NCBI RefSeq assembly: GCF_042186555.1
Contig: NC_133333.1
Location: 66,223,555 to 66,287,554 of the forward strand
From: Aquarana catesbeiana
Taxonomy: Eukaryota; Chordata; Amphibia; Anura; Ranidae
Direction of reading: 5' to 3'
DNA length: 64,000 nt
Shown: positions 10,203 through 21,127 of the stretch, one piece after another
Layout of the letters: each line of letters starts with the position of its first letter
How positions within the stretch are numbered: position 1 is the first letter of the stretch
The notes under the pieces: model-generated
The model's database searches: none
Seen by the model: the letters and a program-made list of their open reading frames with translations, nothing else
Told to the model about the DNA's origin: nothing
Program-made: the position numbers and the translations under genes

Positions 10203-13200
10203 GCATACTCATCGCTGGGGACCCGACACCTTGTGATTTCTCACAACATCAGAGGTTTAAACATTCCCGAGCGACGCTCCACCCTGCTGAGAGAACTTAA
10301 AAAAGGTAAACCTCAATTTGTGTTTCTACAAGAGACCCATTTTAAGACAAACAACATTCCCAAATTAATATCCCCACAGTTCCCGAGAGCTTTTCACGCC
10401 ACAACAGCTGACTCTAAGTCGAAAGGGGTCACGATACTGGTAGGCAGAGACACACCATTTAAACTAACCGAACAGTTGTGTGATCCTGAGGGCAGATTCG
10501 TGTTTCTGAAGGGTTCATACAATGACTTCCCATTGACCCTAGCCAATGTGTACTTTCCCAATAAGTCTCACATCACTTTTTGTCAGCACATTGTGGGAAG
10601 GCTACAGGAGTTTGCCAGTGGATGCATTATACTAGGGGGGGATTTTAACGTACCCCTAAATCCACTTTTGGATACGTCCAATGGTAGGACTTGCATTACC
10701 TATAAAATCTTGAAAAAGATTAAATCACTCCTGTGTAGACTCCAGTTGGTGGACTCCTGGCGCTTCCTTAATCCTGATGGTAGAGACTACACCCATTTCT
10801 CGGTACCGCACAACTGATATGCTCGCTTGGATTGCATATTTGTTTCTCAGAGAGATCTATCGAAAATTTCCGCTGCGAAAATAGGCGCCCAAACAATGTC
10901 GGATCATGCACCTATTTCACTAACTCTAGACCTGAAAAACACAAACAGACGACAACAGACTTGGAGACTGAACACGTCCTTACTGACAGACCAGACACTC
11001 CTACCAGTACTTACGAGAAACATCACTGATTTTTTCAAACACAATAACACGCCTGGGGTAGACCCCCTACTAGTTTGGGAAGCACATAAATGTACCATAC
11101 GAGGAGTCCTGATAGGGATGGGTTCAAGACGCAAAAAGGAAAGAGACGCTCAGATTAGAAAATTACTTACCCAAATTGAGTCACTGGAACTGTCACACAA
11201 ACAATCTCTCTCGGAGGCCTCAGCCAAGAACCTTCTAGAGGCAAGGAAAGAATTACAGCAGATACTCCATGCTAAGGCCAAGCGGATGCTTTTCTTTAAG
11301 AGGCGGCTCTATTATGAGTCAGGCGACAAAGCAGGGAGGTTCTTGGCGAGGGCCCTGAGAGAACAAAACTCAATTAATCAGATAGCTGGCATCAGATCTA
11401 AAGAGGGAAAGCTGGAGGTAGCATCTGAGGCAATAGCAAAACACTTCCATGCTTTCTACACGAAGCTCTATAACCTGCCCCCACAACATAAACACCCACA
11501 AATGCTAGGGGACAGAGCACAAATCATACAAGATTACATACTAAATAGTGGACTCCCATCCTTGCCCACGGAGGACACAGAGCTACTAGAAGCCCCAATC
11601 ACATCAGAAGAAATTAAACAGGCCATCAAATTATTAAAATCAGGCAAGAGCCCGGGTCCTGACGGATATTCCGCCACATATTACAAATCCTTTATAGAAA
11701 TTCTAGCTGAACCCTTAAAAGATGCCCTGAACTCCTTATCCAGGCCAAGATGTGTTACTCCGGGTTTCCTCTCAGCACACATCATGGTTATACCGAAAGA
11801 TGGCAAGAACCCGGAGGAGTGTGCTAGCTACCACCCCATCTCTTTGCTGAACCTTGATGTCAAGTTGTTCGCAAAGATCATAGCACTGAGGATGGGGCCG
11901 TTGCTTTCAAAACTAATTGGCTTGGAACAGGTGGGCTTTATGCCAAACAGGGAGGCCAGAGACAATGTAACTAAGGCACTCTTGCTAACGCAGGCTGTTA
12001 GACAGCGGAAAATCGAGGGCTTTCTCCTTTCAACAGATGCGGAGAAAGCCTTCAATCGCGTAGCATGGGACTTCATGCTGGCGGTCTGTGGAAGGGTGGG
12101 TCTAGGACCAAACATGCTGAATTGGATCTCAGCCCTCTATCAGGACCCGACAGCGGAACTAAAAATAAATGGTATCCTTTCAGGAAAAGTATATATTAAA
12201 AAACGGGACTAGACAGGGCTGTCCCTTATCGCCCCTATTATTTATCCTCTCACTAGAGCCCTTTATCAAAACAGTGCAAAAGAATACCGCAACAGGGTTT
12301 CCAGATTAAAAATAAAGAGTACAAAATAGCCGCATACGCGGATGACTTATTGTTTTTTTTAACGAAACCGACTACGACGCTCCCTAACCTGCTACAAGAA
12401 TTCGCACACTATGGATATGTATCCAATTTAAAAATTAATTACACAAAGTCGGAGGCTCTGAACCTTTCCCTCCCAGACGGACTGCTCACGTTGACACAGG
12501 CGAACTCGACATTTAAGTGGGATAAGACCAAATTAAAATACTTGGGGATTTGGCTTACGCCATCTCTAAAATCTGCCTATGAGAGAAATTTTGTGACCTT
12601 TCTTAAAAACTGTGCGAAAGATCTAACAAATTGGAATGAGAAGTTTTTTTCTTGGTTCGGTAGAGCGGCCATAGTAAAAATGGTTATATTGCCCAAATTT
12701 CTGTATCTAACCCGCTCGTTACCGATAGAGATTCCTCAGAAATTTTTCAATGAACTTAATACAATGGTCACGAGATTTCTCTGGCAACATAAAAAACCCA
12801 GAATCAAACTAGACACCCTGGTCAAACCCAAAGATCTAGGAGGAATTAAATTCCCGAACTTTCTCAGATATTATCAGGCTTCACACATAACCAGAATCAT
12901 AGATTGGCATTGCCATGACTCGGTGAAGGACTGGGTCGCACTAGAGACAACGCTTGCCACGTTTCCGCTTAAATACTTACCCTGGTCCTCCCTCAAAACA
13001 CTACCTCACATCATACGGACACATCCGATCACTGGCACGACGTTGAAGATCATTAACCTGTTAGCTAAACATAAAAAGCTGACCACAATACCTTGCCCCC
13101 TAACGCCCTTGACAGACAACCCAGACTTTTCTCCAGGTCTACATAATCCGACTCTCAAGACGAGTCCGGCGGGTGATCCCCTGCTGGCAGGGGACTGCTA

Positions 13201-13345
13201 TACAGAAAACAAATTCAGAGACTGGTCGTCTTTTAAGACAGAGTTAAACCGACCCCAACTGAAGCAGTGGACATACTTCCAGATAAGAAGTTACTTAGGT
13301 AACATTAAAGAACCTCAAACACTACATAGACCCCTGACAGCCTTA
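10203..13345 (+). pseudogene. LINE B ORF2, 5' part: endonuclease and reverse transcriptase
   Basis: The likely start is GCCACCATGGCATAC, ATG at 10,201, a good Kozak context. The endonuclease shows SHNIRGLNIPERR, FLQETHF, LGGDFNV and MSDHAPISL. An in-frame TGA at 10,815-10,817 interrupts it. The reverse transcriptase shows SGKSPGPDGYSA, SLLNLDVKLFAK, TDAEKAFNRV and an intact YADD at 12,335-12,346. Indels at about 12,200-12,320 shift the frame across the TRQGCPLS region. The frame then runs openly to 13,345, where the Harbinger transposon enters exactly between codons; it continues at 20,492. Confidence 0.9.
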
Positions 13346-13520
13346 TGCCCCGTACACACGGTCGGACTTTGTTCGGACATTCCGACAACAAAATCCTCGG
13401 ATTTTTTCCGACGGATGTTGGCTCAAACTTGTTTTGCCTACACACGGTCGCACAAAGTTGTCGGAATTTCCGATCGCCAAGAACGCGGTGACGTCAAGCA
13501 CGTACGACGAGACTAGAAAA
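13346..13520 (+). repeat. Harbinger left terminal and subterminal repeats
   Basis: About 22 terminal bases match the right end in inverted orientation. Inside lies a second ACACACGGTCG at about 13,440 and several TTCCGA/TCGGA half-sites, the usual layout of transposase or Myb-protein binding repeats in this superfamily. Binding is inference. Confidence 0.75.
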
Positions 13521-13819
13521 GGCCAGTTCAGAACCAAGCGCGGCACCCTTTGGGCTCCTTTTGCTAATCTCGTGTTAGTAAAAGTTTGGTGAGAGACGAT
13601 TCGCGCTTTTTCAGACTCGTGGCTTTCAGATCGTTTTCTGCCGTTCAGTTTGTGCTTGTGGGTTTGTATCTGCTCTTCAGTGCGTGCAGTCAGTTCGTAT
13701 TGGAGTTTTCTGTGCGATCTTGTCCACTCGTTGCTGTTTTTCAGGTCGCTCTTCACAGGCCTTGCTGTTCTTCAGTGCGTTCTGTTACTTCGTTCTGAGC
13801 AGCCGACCGTTTTCTAGCC

Positions 13820-15869
13820 ATGTTGCATATGCGTACTCCTCGTAGAGTTCGTGCTGTGCGGGGGCTTGGTGTTGGGGTCCTGACCTTGACACAAGTCCAG
13901 TCCATGAACAGGGTGGGGAGGAGTTCATGGACCAAGAATTGGTTGCTTCAGCGTGACCAGTTCTGTCATATGCCTTTGCTCCGTGAGATCCGTGAGAATA
14001 ATCCTGATGATTTCAGGAACTTTCTCAGGATGACGGACCCCGTATTTCACCGTTTGTTGGCTTCGCTGACCCCCTATATCAGCAGGCAGGATACCTGCAT
14101 GAGGCAAGCCATCACTCCGGAGCAGAGGTTGGTCGCTACCTTGCGGTATTTGGCCACAGGGAGAAGCCTGCAGGACTTGAAGTTCTCGACAGGCATCTCC
14201 CCCCAGGCTCTGGGGATCATTATCCCAGAGACCTGTTCTGCCATCATACAGGTCCTGCAGAAGGAGTATATGAAGGTAAGATTTTTATCCTTTTATATCA
14301 CATTTTATTGTATTGAATGTTTGATAATATATTGTATTTCTTTCCTCATTCCCTAATTACCATGATTGTAATATGCTGTGAATGTCCCCTTTGTCCTCAT
14401 GCATGCTGGATTTTTATGTAATTATTATTTTAGGTCCTTCATACATATTTGCCCTTCAATAACCTCCCCAGCATGGTGTCTCCTGGCTTATATTCACCTC
14501 ATGTAGTCACTTAACAATGTATTTTATCAGCTCTATAGTAGTGCTTTACCCCAAACACCCCCTAAAATGTTTGGAAATGTTATTTTTGATTTAAATTCAG
14601 GCAGAGTGCCAGAGGCTTTTTTTTGTGGTGTCCCCAAATTTTTGGTAACCCTCCCTCCCCCAACTGCTAAGTCAGCTGATCCCAATTCTCTATCCTCAAT
14701 CATCTATCTGCTGACTTTGCCAAACCCATACACACTATACCCATCTCTTTAGTGCTCAGATTTATGGATGAATTCCCCAAAGCATGTAGTGCAAGGGCCT
14801 GCCTGTATACTTTCCAATGGTACTGTTTAAAGTTCTTGTATCCTATTATGATCTTGATAGGTAATAGCAGAATGTCCAAATGTGCTCAAATGTGTACAGT
14901 GTGTATTTATATCTTTGTATTATGACACTTCTTACCTGTCCAGTGGGCTGCCAATAGTGTAACTAAGGAGGGGCTGTTCCAAGTAATACCCTGTATTTAG
15001 GCATTCATCTCTCAATGAAGTGAAGAGGGTTACCTGTCCAAGAGTTCCACCCCCTATAATGTTAGAAATGGCCCATGAGGGGGGGGGAATATGATAGGTG
15101 TACCTTATACTTTGTTGTTGTTAAATTCCCCTTAATAAATGCTATCTGGAGGTTGACCCATAATGTTTGTGTCTAATCTGCTTGCCAGGTTTCTGTGAAA
15201 AAATAGTAATGTTTATTGTTTTTTCCTCAACAGTTTCCTTCCAAGCCACAGGAATGGCAGACTGTGGCCTCCCACTTTGCCCAGCGGTGGGACTTTCCTA
15301 ACTGCGGAGGGGCAATTGATGGGAAACACGTCCACATCGTCCCACCACCCAACTCGGGGTCGTACTATTATAATTACAAGGGGTTTAATAGTATAGTGAT
15401 GTTGGCGGTGGTGTCAGCTAATTACGACTTCTTGTATGTGGACGTGGGGAAGAATGGCCGGATGTCCGATGGTGGAGTGATCGCCCAGACGGAGTTCTAC
15501 AGGCGTCTCCAGAATGGCAGCTTGGACTTGCCACCTCCAGAGGACAATGTTGAAGGTCTCCCATTTGTGTTCGTTGCTGATGAAGCATTTGCGCTGGGGG
15601 ACCACCTGATGCGGCCATTCCCGATGAGGACCCTCACCCCGGAACAGAGGGTTTTTAATTACCGGCTGGCCAGAGCCCAAAGAGTGGTGGAGAACACATT
15701 TGGAATCCTGGCCAGCCGGTTCCGATTATTTATGACACCCATCCATATGGCGGAGTATAAACTGAACCATATAATACTTGCCTGCTGTGTTCTCCATAAT
15801 TTTCTACGAAAACATTCAGCCAACTATGCTGGCTCAGTTGGGCCTGAGGCCGGAATCCCAAATACATGA
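13820..15869 (+). CDS. Harbinger transposase, two exons
   Basis: Exon 1 is 13,820-14,275 (152 codons, donor AAG|GTAAGA). The intron is 14,276-15,233 (acceptor CCTCAACAG). Exon 2 is 15,234-15,869, giving 363 residues. The DDE nuclease cuts and joins element ends. The N-terminal half has the helical region of the family (ITPEQRLVATLRYLATG, about 105-125). The DDE_Tnp_4-type domain has GGAIDGKHV (D181), YVDVG (D222), FVADEAF (D268) and VVENTFG (E305), then a C-terminal HNFLRKH. The stop at 15,867-15,869 is TGA. The same frame continues for about 39 codons with a family-like ending (RYLEFFAGRGAINMPDNM), so the stop looks premature. A poly(A) signal AATAAA is at 16,004. Confidence 0.88.
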
Positions 15870-16570
15870 ACAATGACGGCACTTGAAAGCAGCCGTCCTG
15901 GCTTGCCCTCCCTGAATGCCCGTGATGTCCGGTTACGATACCTGGAGTTCTTTGCGGGTAGGGGGGCTATCAATATGCCAGACAATATGTGACACCTTTT
16001 TCAAATAAAAAACAACCAAAAGAAATTCTTGGTGGACATTTACTGCTTGTGTTTGTTTTAGCTGACCCTGACAGAAATGTGTTGAGTGCAGAAAATGTCG
16101 TGATTGGGTAACCTTATAAAAAACAGTGTTGGCTGGTACTTCCGAAATGCAAAAACACATTTCACTACAAGTGCACTTGCAACTGCACTGAACCTGTACT
16201 TGTAGTGCAAAGAGGATTTGCCCTTAGGAAATAACCCCCATTTGTGCATAAAACAACAATTACATCACCCCAAAAGTGTTGTAGTGTTGAGACAATAATC
16301 CACACATTCTTGAGTAAGGCACTTTTTTATACCTGCACAATCACATGCGCATTTACCAAAGGTTTTTAAAACAAACCAACATGTTTGTTGTATAACAATG
16401 TTTGCAGTAGCATTATGAAAAATCAAAATATCCATTTCAGATAAAACAGGCCTGTGTAAAACCAACAAGAAAGCCAAAAAACTTGAACTTACAAAGTTCA
16501 CATTAGGTAAAACCTGAAGGCTATATCAGACATCAGTATTTAGGAACTGGGTTTGATATAGCGTTCAGAT
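15870..16570 (+). other. Harbinger transposase 3' end and spacer
   Basis: The first 120 bases continue the transposase frame past its TGA to TGA at 15,987-15,989. AATAAA at 16,004-16,009 is the probable poly(A) signal. The rest is AT-rich and has a small inverted repeat (CACTACAAGTGCA against TGTACTTGTAGTG, about 16,162-16,209). No gene is visible. Confidence 0.6.
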
Positions 16571-16572
16571 GG

Positions 16573-16858
16573 GGGGAAATCACCCCTGGAAAAGCCAAAT
16601 TTGGAAGATGCACACCAATTTACGAATGTCAACATGTGCTATCTGCCATCATGGGGGATCAAGGGACGTGTTTGGGGGGAGCAAGCCCTTCCTCAACGCT
16701 ACTTTATTATTGAGGAAGGGGTTGCCCTCCCAAAACGCGTCCATTGATCTCCCGTGATGGCAGATAGCACATGTTAGCACACTGTGTGCATCCTCCAAAT
16801 TTGGCTTTTCTAAACATTGAAAAAAGTTTGGTATGATAAAACAGGTGATTTTGTGGGG
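16573..16858. repeat. Inverted duplication of Myb-gene exon 3
   Basis: The bases 16,573-16,700 read on the + strand closely match 16,705-16,858 read on the - strand, from AAAAGCCAAATTTGG through CCCTTCCTCAA, with a central loop ACTTTATTATTG. The right arm is the coding 3' end of the Myb-like gene and the left arm is its mirror copy. The left arm lacks about 32 bases present in the right arm. Confidence 0.75.
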
Positions 16859-18171
16859 TTTCAATTCGCCCCAAAACATCAATGATGTTATTATTTTTTT
16901 TAATAACATCATTGATTCTTTGCTGTATGTTTTGCAGTTCAACATTACACCCCATGATCTCCCCGATCAGTATCTGGGCACTTTCAGATGTAAAGCGTTG
17001 TGGATCCCTCACATCACGATCACCTAAAAAGAGATAAAGAACAAAAAAAAAGGTCTCAAAAATCTGCCAACATCCATCTCTTTTACCTGAGCCTGTGGTC
17101 GCAGACACTCACCTGTTGTGGTGCCAATCTCCACCACGTCTTCTTCTTCCTCCTGCTCTTCTTCTTGGTTTGGTATTTCACCTTCTTCCAGAGGTGGGGG
17201 GTCTCTGGTCTCCTGGGATGAGGGGTGTCCGAGTCTTTTCTCCCCTATGTAAAACAAAAATGGTATACTTAGCACACAGATATTTGATGGCAGAACTATA
17301 GAAATAGGAAACATTGCTTGGAAGTGGGGTACAATTGTCTATTTTAGCCGAGTTCCAAGATGTATATTTTTTATTGCCCTTTGTCAAGCTGCAATACTTT
17401 ACCTGTTTGGTACAAGCTTCACAGATGGAGACCCCCCTATAGTATACACTGGAGCACCTGTGTGGCCCCCTAATAAAAATGGTGTTCTTGTGTCCCACAC
17501 TAGTGCTCCAGTGTCCAGATGTGAAAACAGCTGCTCAGTGTCCTCTCCTTACACACAATCTAGTTTGCATTTCATTCTAGTAACAAACCCATCTACACAA
17601 ACAAATATTTGGCATCCAAGTAGGCCCCCAAAAATGTGTGAAAATGCATATGGCCTAAACAATGGTGTTCTAGAGGCCGAAAGAAAAATGTTTGATACGA
17701 ATGAATAATGTGCCCATGAACATTAAAGTTGACCTTTGGAAACGTTACAACTAATCAAAGCATATGGAGCAGAACGAACGTAATAAAGACAGAAAGAATA
17801 GGAACACAGCACAACTACTTACTTTTTTGCAGCACTCTCCGGATCTTTCGGTACTGCTCTGGCTCTCTCAACTTCAGGTCCGACCACCGCTTCCTGAGCT
17901 GATCTTTAGACCTTCGTACCCCGAAATTCCGCTCTAGACTCCTGACCACTTTCGCCATGATTTTGGCCTTTCGGATATTGGGGTTGGGGTAAGGCCCATA
18001 TTTTCCGTCATAGTCGGACTTCCTCATGATGTTGACCAACTCCAACATCTCCCCAAACGACATATTTGTGGCCTTAAAACGTCTCCTTCTGGATCGGGAC
18101 GTGCCTGGATCCGCCCTTTCCTCCTCCTCGTTGCTACAATTAGCCCGCACCTGCTGTATGTCCGCCATCAT
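16707..18171 (-). CDS. Harbinger Myb/SANT-like DNA-binding protein, three exons
   Basis: Reading on the - strand, exon 1 is 18,171-17,823 (start MMADIQQ; donor A|GTAAGT). Exon 2 is 17,244-17,113 (acceptor TTTACATAG; donor ACAG|GTGAGT). Exon 3 is 17,023-16,707. The phases join without a break to 265 residues. Such proteins bind element ends and help bring transposase into the nucleus (known for vertebrate Harbinger). Residues about 36-115 are the Myb/SANT-like trihelix, with MSFGEMLELVNIMRK and RSKDQLRKRWSDLKL. Exon 2 is acidic (runs of Glu). The last 45 residues lie inside an inverted duplication, and AATAAA overlaps the stop codon. Confidence 0.82.
17250..17815 (-). other. Intron 1 of the Harbinger Myb-like gene
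   Basis: This stretch lies between the exon 1 donor and exon 2 acceptor on the - strand. It is AT-rich without protein similarity, and its polypyrimidine tract before the acceptor is TTTTTGTTTTACATAG. Confidence 0.65.
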
Positions 18172-18345
18172 GCTCTTCCCCCACTGCGCCGAACGAAAAG
18201 GGGCGGGGAATACACTAGAAAGAACGTCAGGGGCGGGCGGAGTTACACGCATGCGCAGTGTATATAAAGCGTAACACGCGTGCGTATTACGTTTGATCTG
18301 TGAGCGGAGGAAGGAGCATTGAACGCGGCGATCGTAAGAACGAAG
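18172..18345. promoter_or_regulatory. Divergent promoter between Myb-like and MADF genes
   Basis: Only about 290 bases separate the two start codons. The block holds two GC boxes (GGGGCGGGG at about 18,199 and GGGGCGGGCGG at about 18,231), an NRF1-like palindrome ACGCATGCGCAG (18,247-18,258) and a TATA box GTATATAAAG (18,259-18,268) facing the + strand MADF gene. A non-coding first exon of the MADF gene ends at 18,345 (AAG|GTAAGAG). The arrangement predicts joint expression. Confidence 0.7.
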
Positions 18346-18461
18346 GTAAGAGACAAACTTGGGCCTATACTGCTTCTATAGATTGAGGCCTATATTGTAA
18401 CAAGATTAGGAGAGTTTGGTGTGACATTAGGCTTTGTCTTGTGTTGTGTCTTGCAGTGAAC

Positions 18462-19459
18462 ATGGATATGGTACTGAAAGATCAGGACTTCATTTCAGTC
18501 TTCATAGAGATGCTAAGGGAGCTGCCCTGTCTGTGGGAGATTAAACACCCCCATTACAAGAACCAAACAAAGAGAAAGGCAGCACTGGAGCAATTGTGTG
18601 AAATTGTGAAGCAGGTGATCCCCACGGCAGACATCACTTATTTAAAGATATTAATTGGTGGCCTGAGGAGCACATATCTGAGGGAGCGCAATAAAGTCCT
18701 TGATTCGCAGAGATCCGGAGCAGCAGATGACATCTATGTCCCCAGGATGTTGTACTACGACAGGCTGCACTTTCTGGCAGGCCAGACTGAACCCAGGTCA
18801 TCACTCTCCAGTCTTCCTTCTACGCTTCCTTCCCCCCCGGCTGAGGCTTCTGACGCCCAACCTGGGCCTTCCAGGCCATATGTGGAGGAGCCCAGATTGA
18901 GCCAGGTATAGCATTCCTCTAAATATTTCTGCTTGTCCAATCAATGATGTGAGCTAGATGTTAGTTGGGAGTACTAATTTATGATTGTGATTGATGATGC
19001 AAAAACTAAAACCATGTCCTTTTTCATACACAGGGAAGTCTCAGCCAGGAGGTGGCCGGGCCGAGCCAGCTGGCTGATCTGCAGGTCCCTCCATCCCCCC
19101 TGGAAAGAGAAAGTGGCAGTAGGAGGAGTGCCCTAGAGGAGGCGGCTATCAGATTTTTTTGTAGGGCTACAGAGGTCCTGGGAGCACCACACACCAGGCA
19201 GGAGAACTTTGCTGCATTCATAGCATATAGAATGCAGAGGATGGAGGAGGGCCAAAAAGCCATGTGTGAGGCCCTCATATCGGAGGCTCTGGCGAAAGGT
19301 ATGAGGGGCCAAATTACACCTCAAACACACCTTCGCGATGGTCCTCCTCCTCCTCCTGCAGGTCCTACTCCTCCTCCAGGTCCTACTCCTCCTCCTGCCA
19401 CATCTCCAACTGCACAGCCACAGCCCGGAAGGAAGTGTGAAAGGAAGACCAGACAGTGA
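18462..19459 (+). CDS. Harbinger MADF-domain protein, two coding exons
   Basis: The non-coding exon ends at 18,345. Exon 2 starts at 18,457 (acceptor GTCTTGCAG), the ATG is at 18,462, and exon 2 ends at 18,905 (CAG|GTATAG). Exon 3 is 19,034-19,459 (acceptor TTCATACACAG), for 289 residues in total. MADF is a Myb-related DNA-binding fold. The domain covers about 10-97: FISVFIEMLRELPCLWEIKH, YKNQTKRKAALEQLC, ILIGGLRSTYLRERNK, YVPRMLYYDRLHFL. A Ser/Pro-rich linker follows, then a helical segment (about 170-230) and a proline-rich tail of Pro-Thr-Pro repeats. The poly(A) signal AATAAA is at 19,706. The role in transposition is inferred from insect PIF-like elements carrying MADF proteins. Confidence 0.82.
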
Positions 19460-19622
19460 GGACCCTGGATCCAGTCTGGTCGGCCAAAAGATGCAGCCTC
19501 TTGTGGTACCACAGCCTGGGGACACTGATGTCATCTGCTGCCATCCAAGTGAATCCCGGACCAGACTGCCCTCCCTTACATATGGACTCCTCAGGCCACC
19601 AATTTTGAGGTTTAAGAATTGA
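19426..19622 (-). repeat. Inverted, diverged copy of MADF exon 2 in the 3' UTR
   Basis: Read on the - strand this stretch matches 18,636-18,841 of the MADF coding exon. Shared pieces include ATTGGTGGCCTGAGGAG, GCAGATGACATC and TGTCCCCAGG, with about three quarters identity by eye. It overlaps the last codons and 3' UTR of the same gene, so one mRNA could fold back on itself. Confidence 0.75.
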
Positions 19623-19711
19623 TGTCTGCCGTGGGGGTCCCAGGCTTCACTAATTTCTCCTGTTGATCCAGTGTTGCCTTCCTCTTTGTTTGGTTCTGAG
19701 CCCTTAATAAA

Positions 19712-20160
19712 GGATTTTTGTTTTGAATTATACTCTCCTATGTGTTTTACTTCAAAAATGATGGTTTGTTTGTGAGGATTCAGGTACATTTCTAATATAC
19801 AATGTGAAATGAACAAGGGACACCAACAACAAAAAATCTCATGGAGATTAAATAATAAAAGATATCAATGGTGTTGGGGTAACTTGCCACACAAAACACA
19901 CCCAAAAATATTCTGGAGTAAAAATAAAAATAACATTGAACAAAGATCAGCCTTGGAAAAAATCCAAACATTAAAGAAAAAAAAAGGCTTAAAAACAAAA
20001 AAAAAAAAACATAAAAAATATAAAACTGTCAGATGTGACAACTAATAACAATATATTGAGGGAATCCCACTAAAAAAACACAAATAAAACTTTGTGAGAA
20101 GTGTGTGTGAATATGAGCAGCAAAACTACTTAATTCTTGTCACATTATAAAGAAGAAGAG
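19712..20160. other. AT-rich Harbinger spacer
   Basis: This is AT-rich, A-run-rich DNA between the MADF poly(A) signal and the right subterminal repeats. No gene, promoter or repeat family is recognised. Confidence 0.5.
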
Positions 20161-20189
20161 AGTGCGCTGTATTAAACCATTTTTTACAT

Positions 20190-20488
20190 TGCAGCGTGAC
20201 GAAAGTGCTGTATCCATTGCGAACGCTAAGTTTACCAGAACGAGCTGTCCCGTGTCGGAATTTCTTCTGAGCATGCGTGGCACTTTGTGCGTCGGAACAG
20301 GCCACACACGGTCGGAATTGACGCGATCGGATTTTGTTGTCGGAAAATTTTATCTCCTGCTGTCCAACTTTGTGTGTCGGAAAATCCGATGGAAAATGTC
20401 CGATGGCGCCCACACACGGTCGGAATTTCCGACAACACGCTCCGATCGGATAATGTCCATCGGAAAATCCGACCGTGTGTACGGGGCA
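20190..20488 (-). repeat. Harbinger right terminal and subterminal repeats
   Basis: The terminal inverted repeat closes at 20,488. Inward there are three or more further iterations of the CACACGGTCGGAATT / TCCGAC motif (about 20,305, 20,412 and 20,465) and CGGAAAATCCGA palindromes, more than at the left end. Confidence 0.75.
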
Positions 20489-20491
20489 TTA

Positions 20492-21127
20492 GAGTCAGTC
20501 TGTCGGGAGGGGATTCCAATGGAAAAGGCTACCTCTGTTGCATATGTGTGGTTGAGTCGCTCGGGGGCAGGTGCATCAGACGGGCACAGGAGGAGATGGT
20601 CGGAGGAGCTTGAAATGGAGATTTCAGACAAACAATGGAGGTACGTTGCTATTCTGGCGCATAAATGTTCCATAAGCACAAAACTGCAAGAGACAAATTA
20701 CAAACGCCTGACCCACTGGTATAGTACTCCTGACAAATTACACAAATGGGACACACAAAAACCGGACACATGCTGGAGATGTCGCTCTGAGAAAGACACA
20801 CTAGCCCACATATGGTGGTACTGCTCCAAAATCGAACCATACTGGAATGAAGTAAAGACCTTAATTAAAAAAATTACAGAAACTAGAGTGGAGCTGACTC
20901 CAGCATGTTGTCTATTACATCTGTCCAATTCCTCTTTTAAACGCTACAAACGCTCATTGACGATTCATCTCCTCAATGCAGCTAAATCTCAAATTCCTCT
21001 ACACTGGCTGTCTACGTCTACTCCCTCTGTTAGAGACTGGATGTCGAAGGTTAGTGAAATCCACGAAATGGAAGACACATTGGCCCAAGACAAAGGCCAT
21101 ATTGAACGATTCCACAAAACGTGGTAA
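20492..21127 (+). pseudogene. LINE B ORF2, 3' part
   Basis: This continues the frame that ends at 13,345: the codon before the Harbinger is TTA and the next is GAG at 20,492, in phase. It encodes the C-terminal domain with the Cys/His motif CWRCRSEKDTLAHIWWYC (about 20,773-20,826) found in the other L1-type copies. It ends with TAA at 21,125-21,127. No further lesion is seen in this part. Confidence 0.88.

Larger units (their letters stand above)
13346..20488. mobile_element. PIF/Harbinger DNA transposon with three genes
   Basis: The ends are inverted repeats beginning TGCCCCGTACACACGGTCGG, flanked by a 3-bp duplication TTA (13,343-13,345 and 20,489-20,491). Both features are typical of PIF/Harbinger. 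At 7,143 bp it is large. It carries a transposase (+), a Myb/SANT gene (-) and a MADF gene (+), all with consensus splice sites. Transposase plus Myb-like protein is the known vertebrate Harbinger plan, and a MADF protein is known from insect PIF-like elements. Having all three in one element is the unusual point. It sits inside LINE B ORF2 and splits no codon. Confidence 0.92.

Noticed and set aside
19133..19816. 227-codon - strand frame across the MADF exon 3
   Set aside because: Its MADF-like stretch is the inverted copy of exon 2 and the rest is antisense of exon 3; no splice or start evidence for a separate gene.
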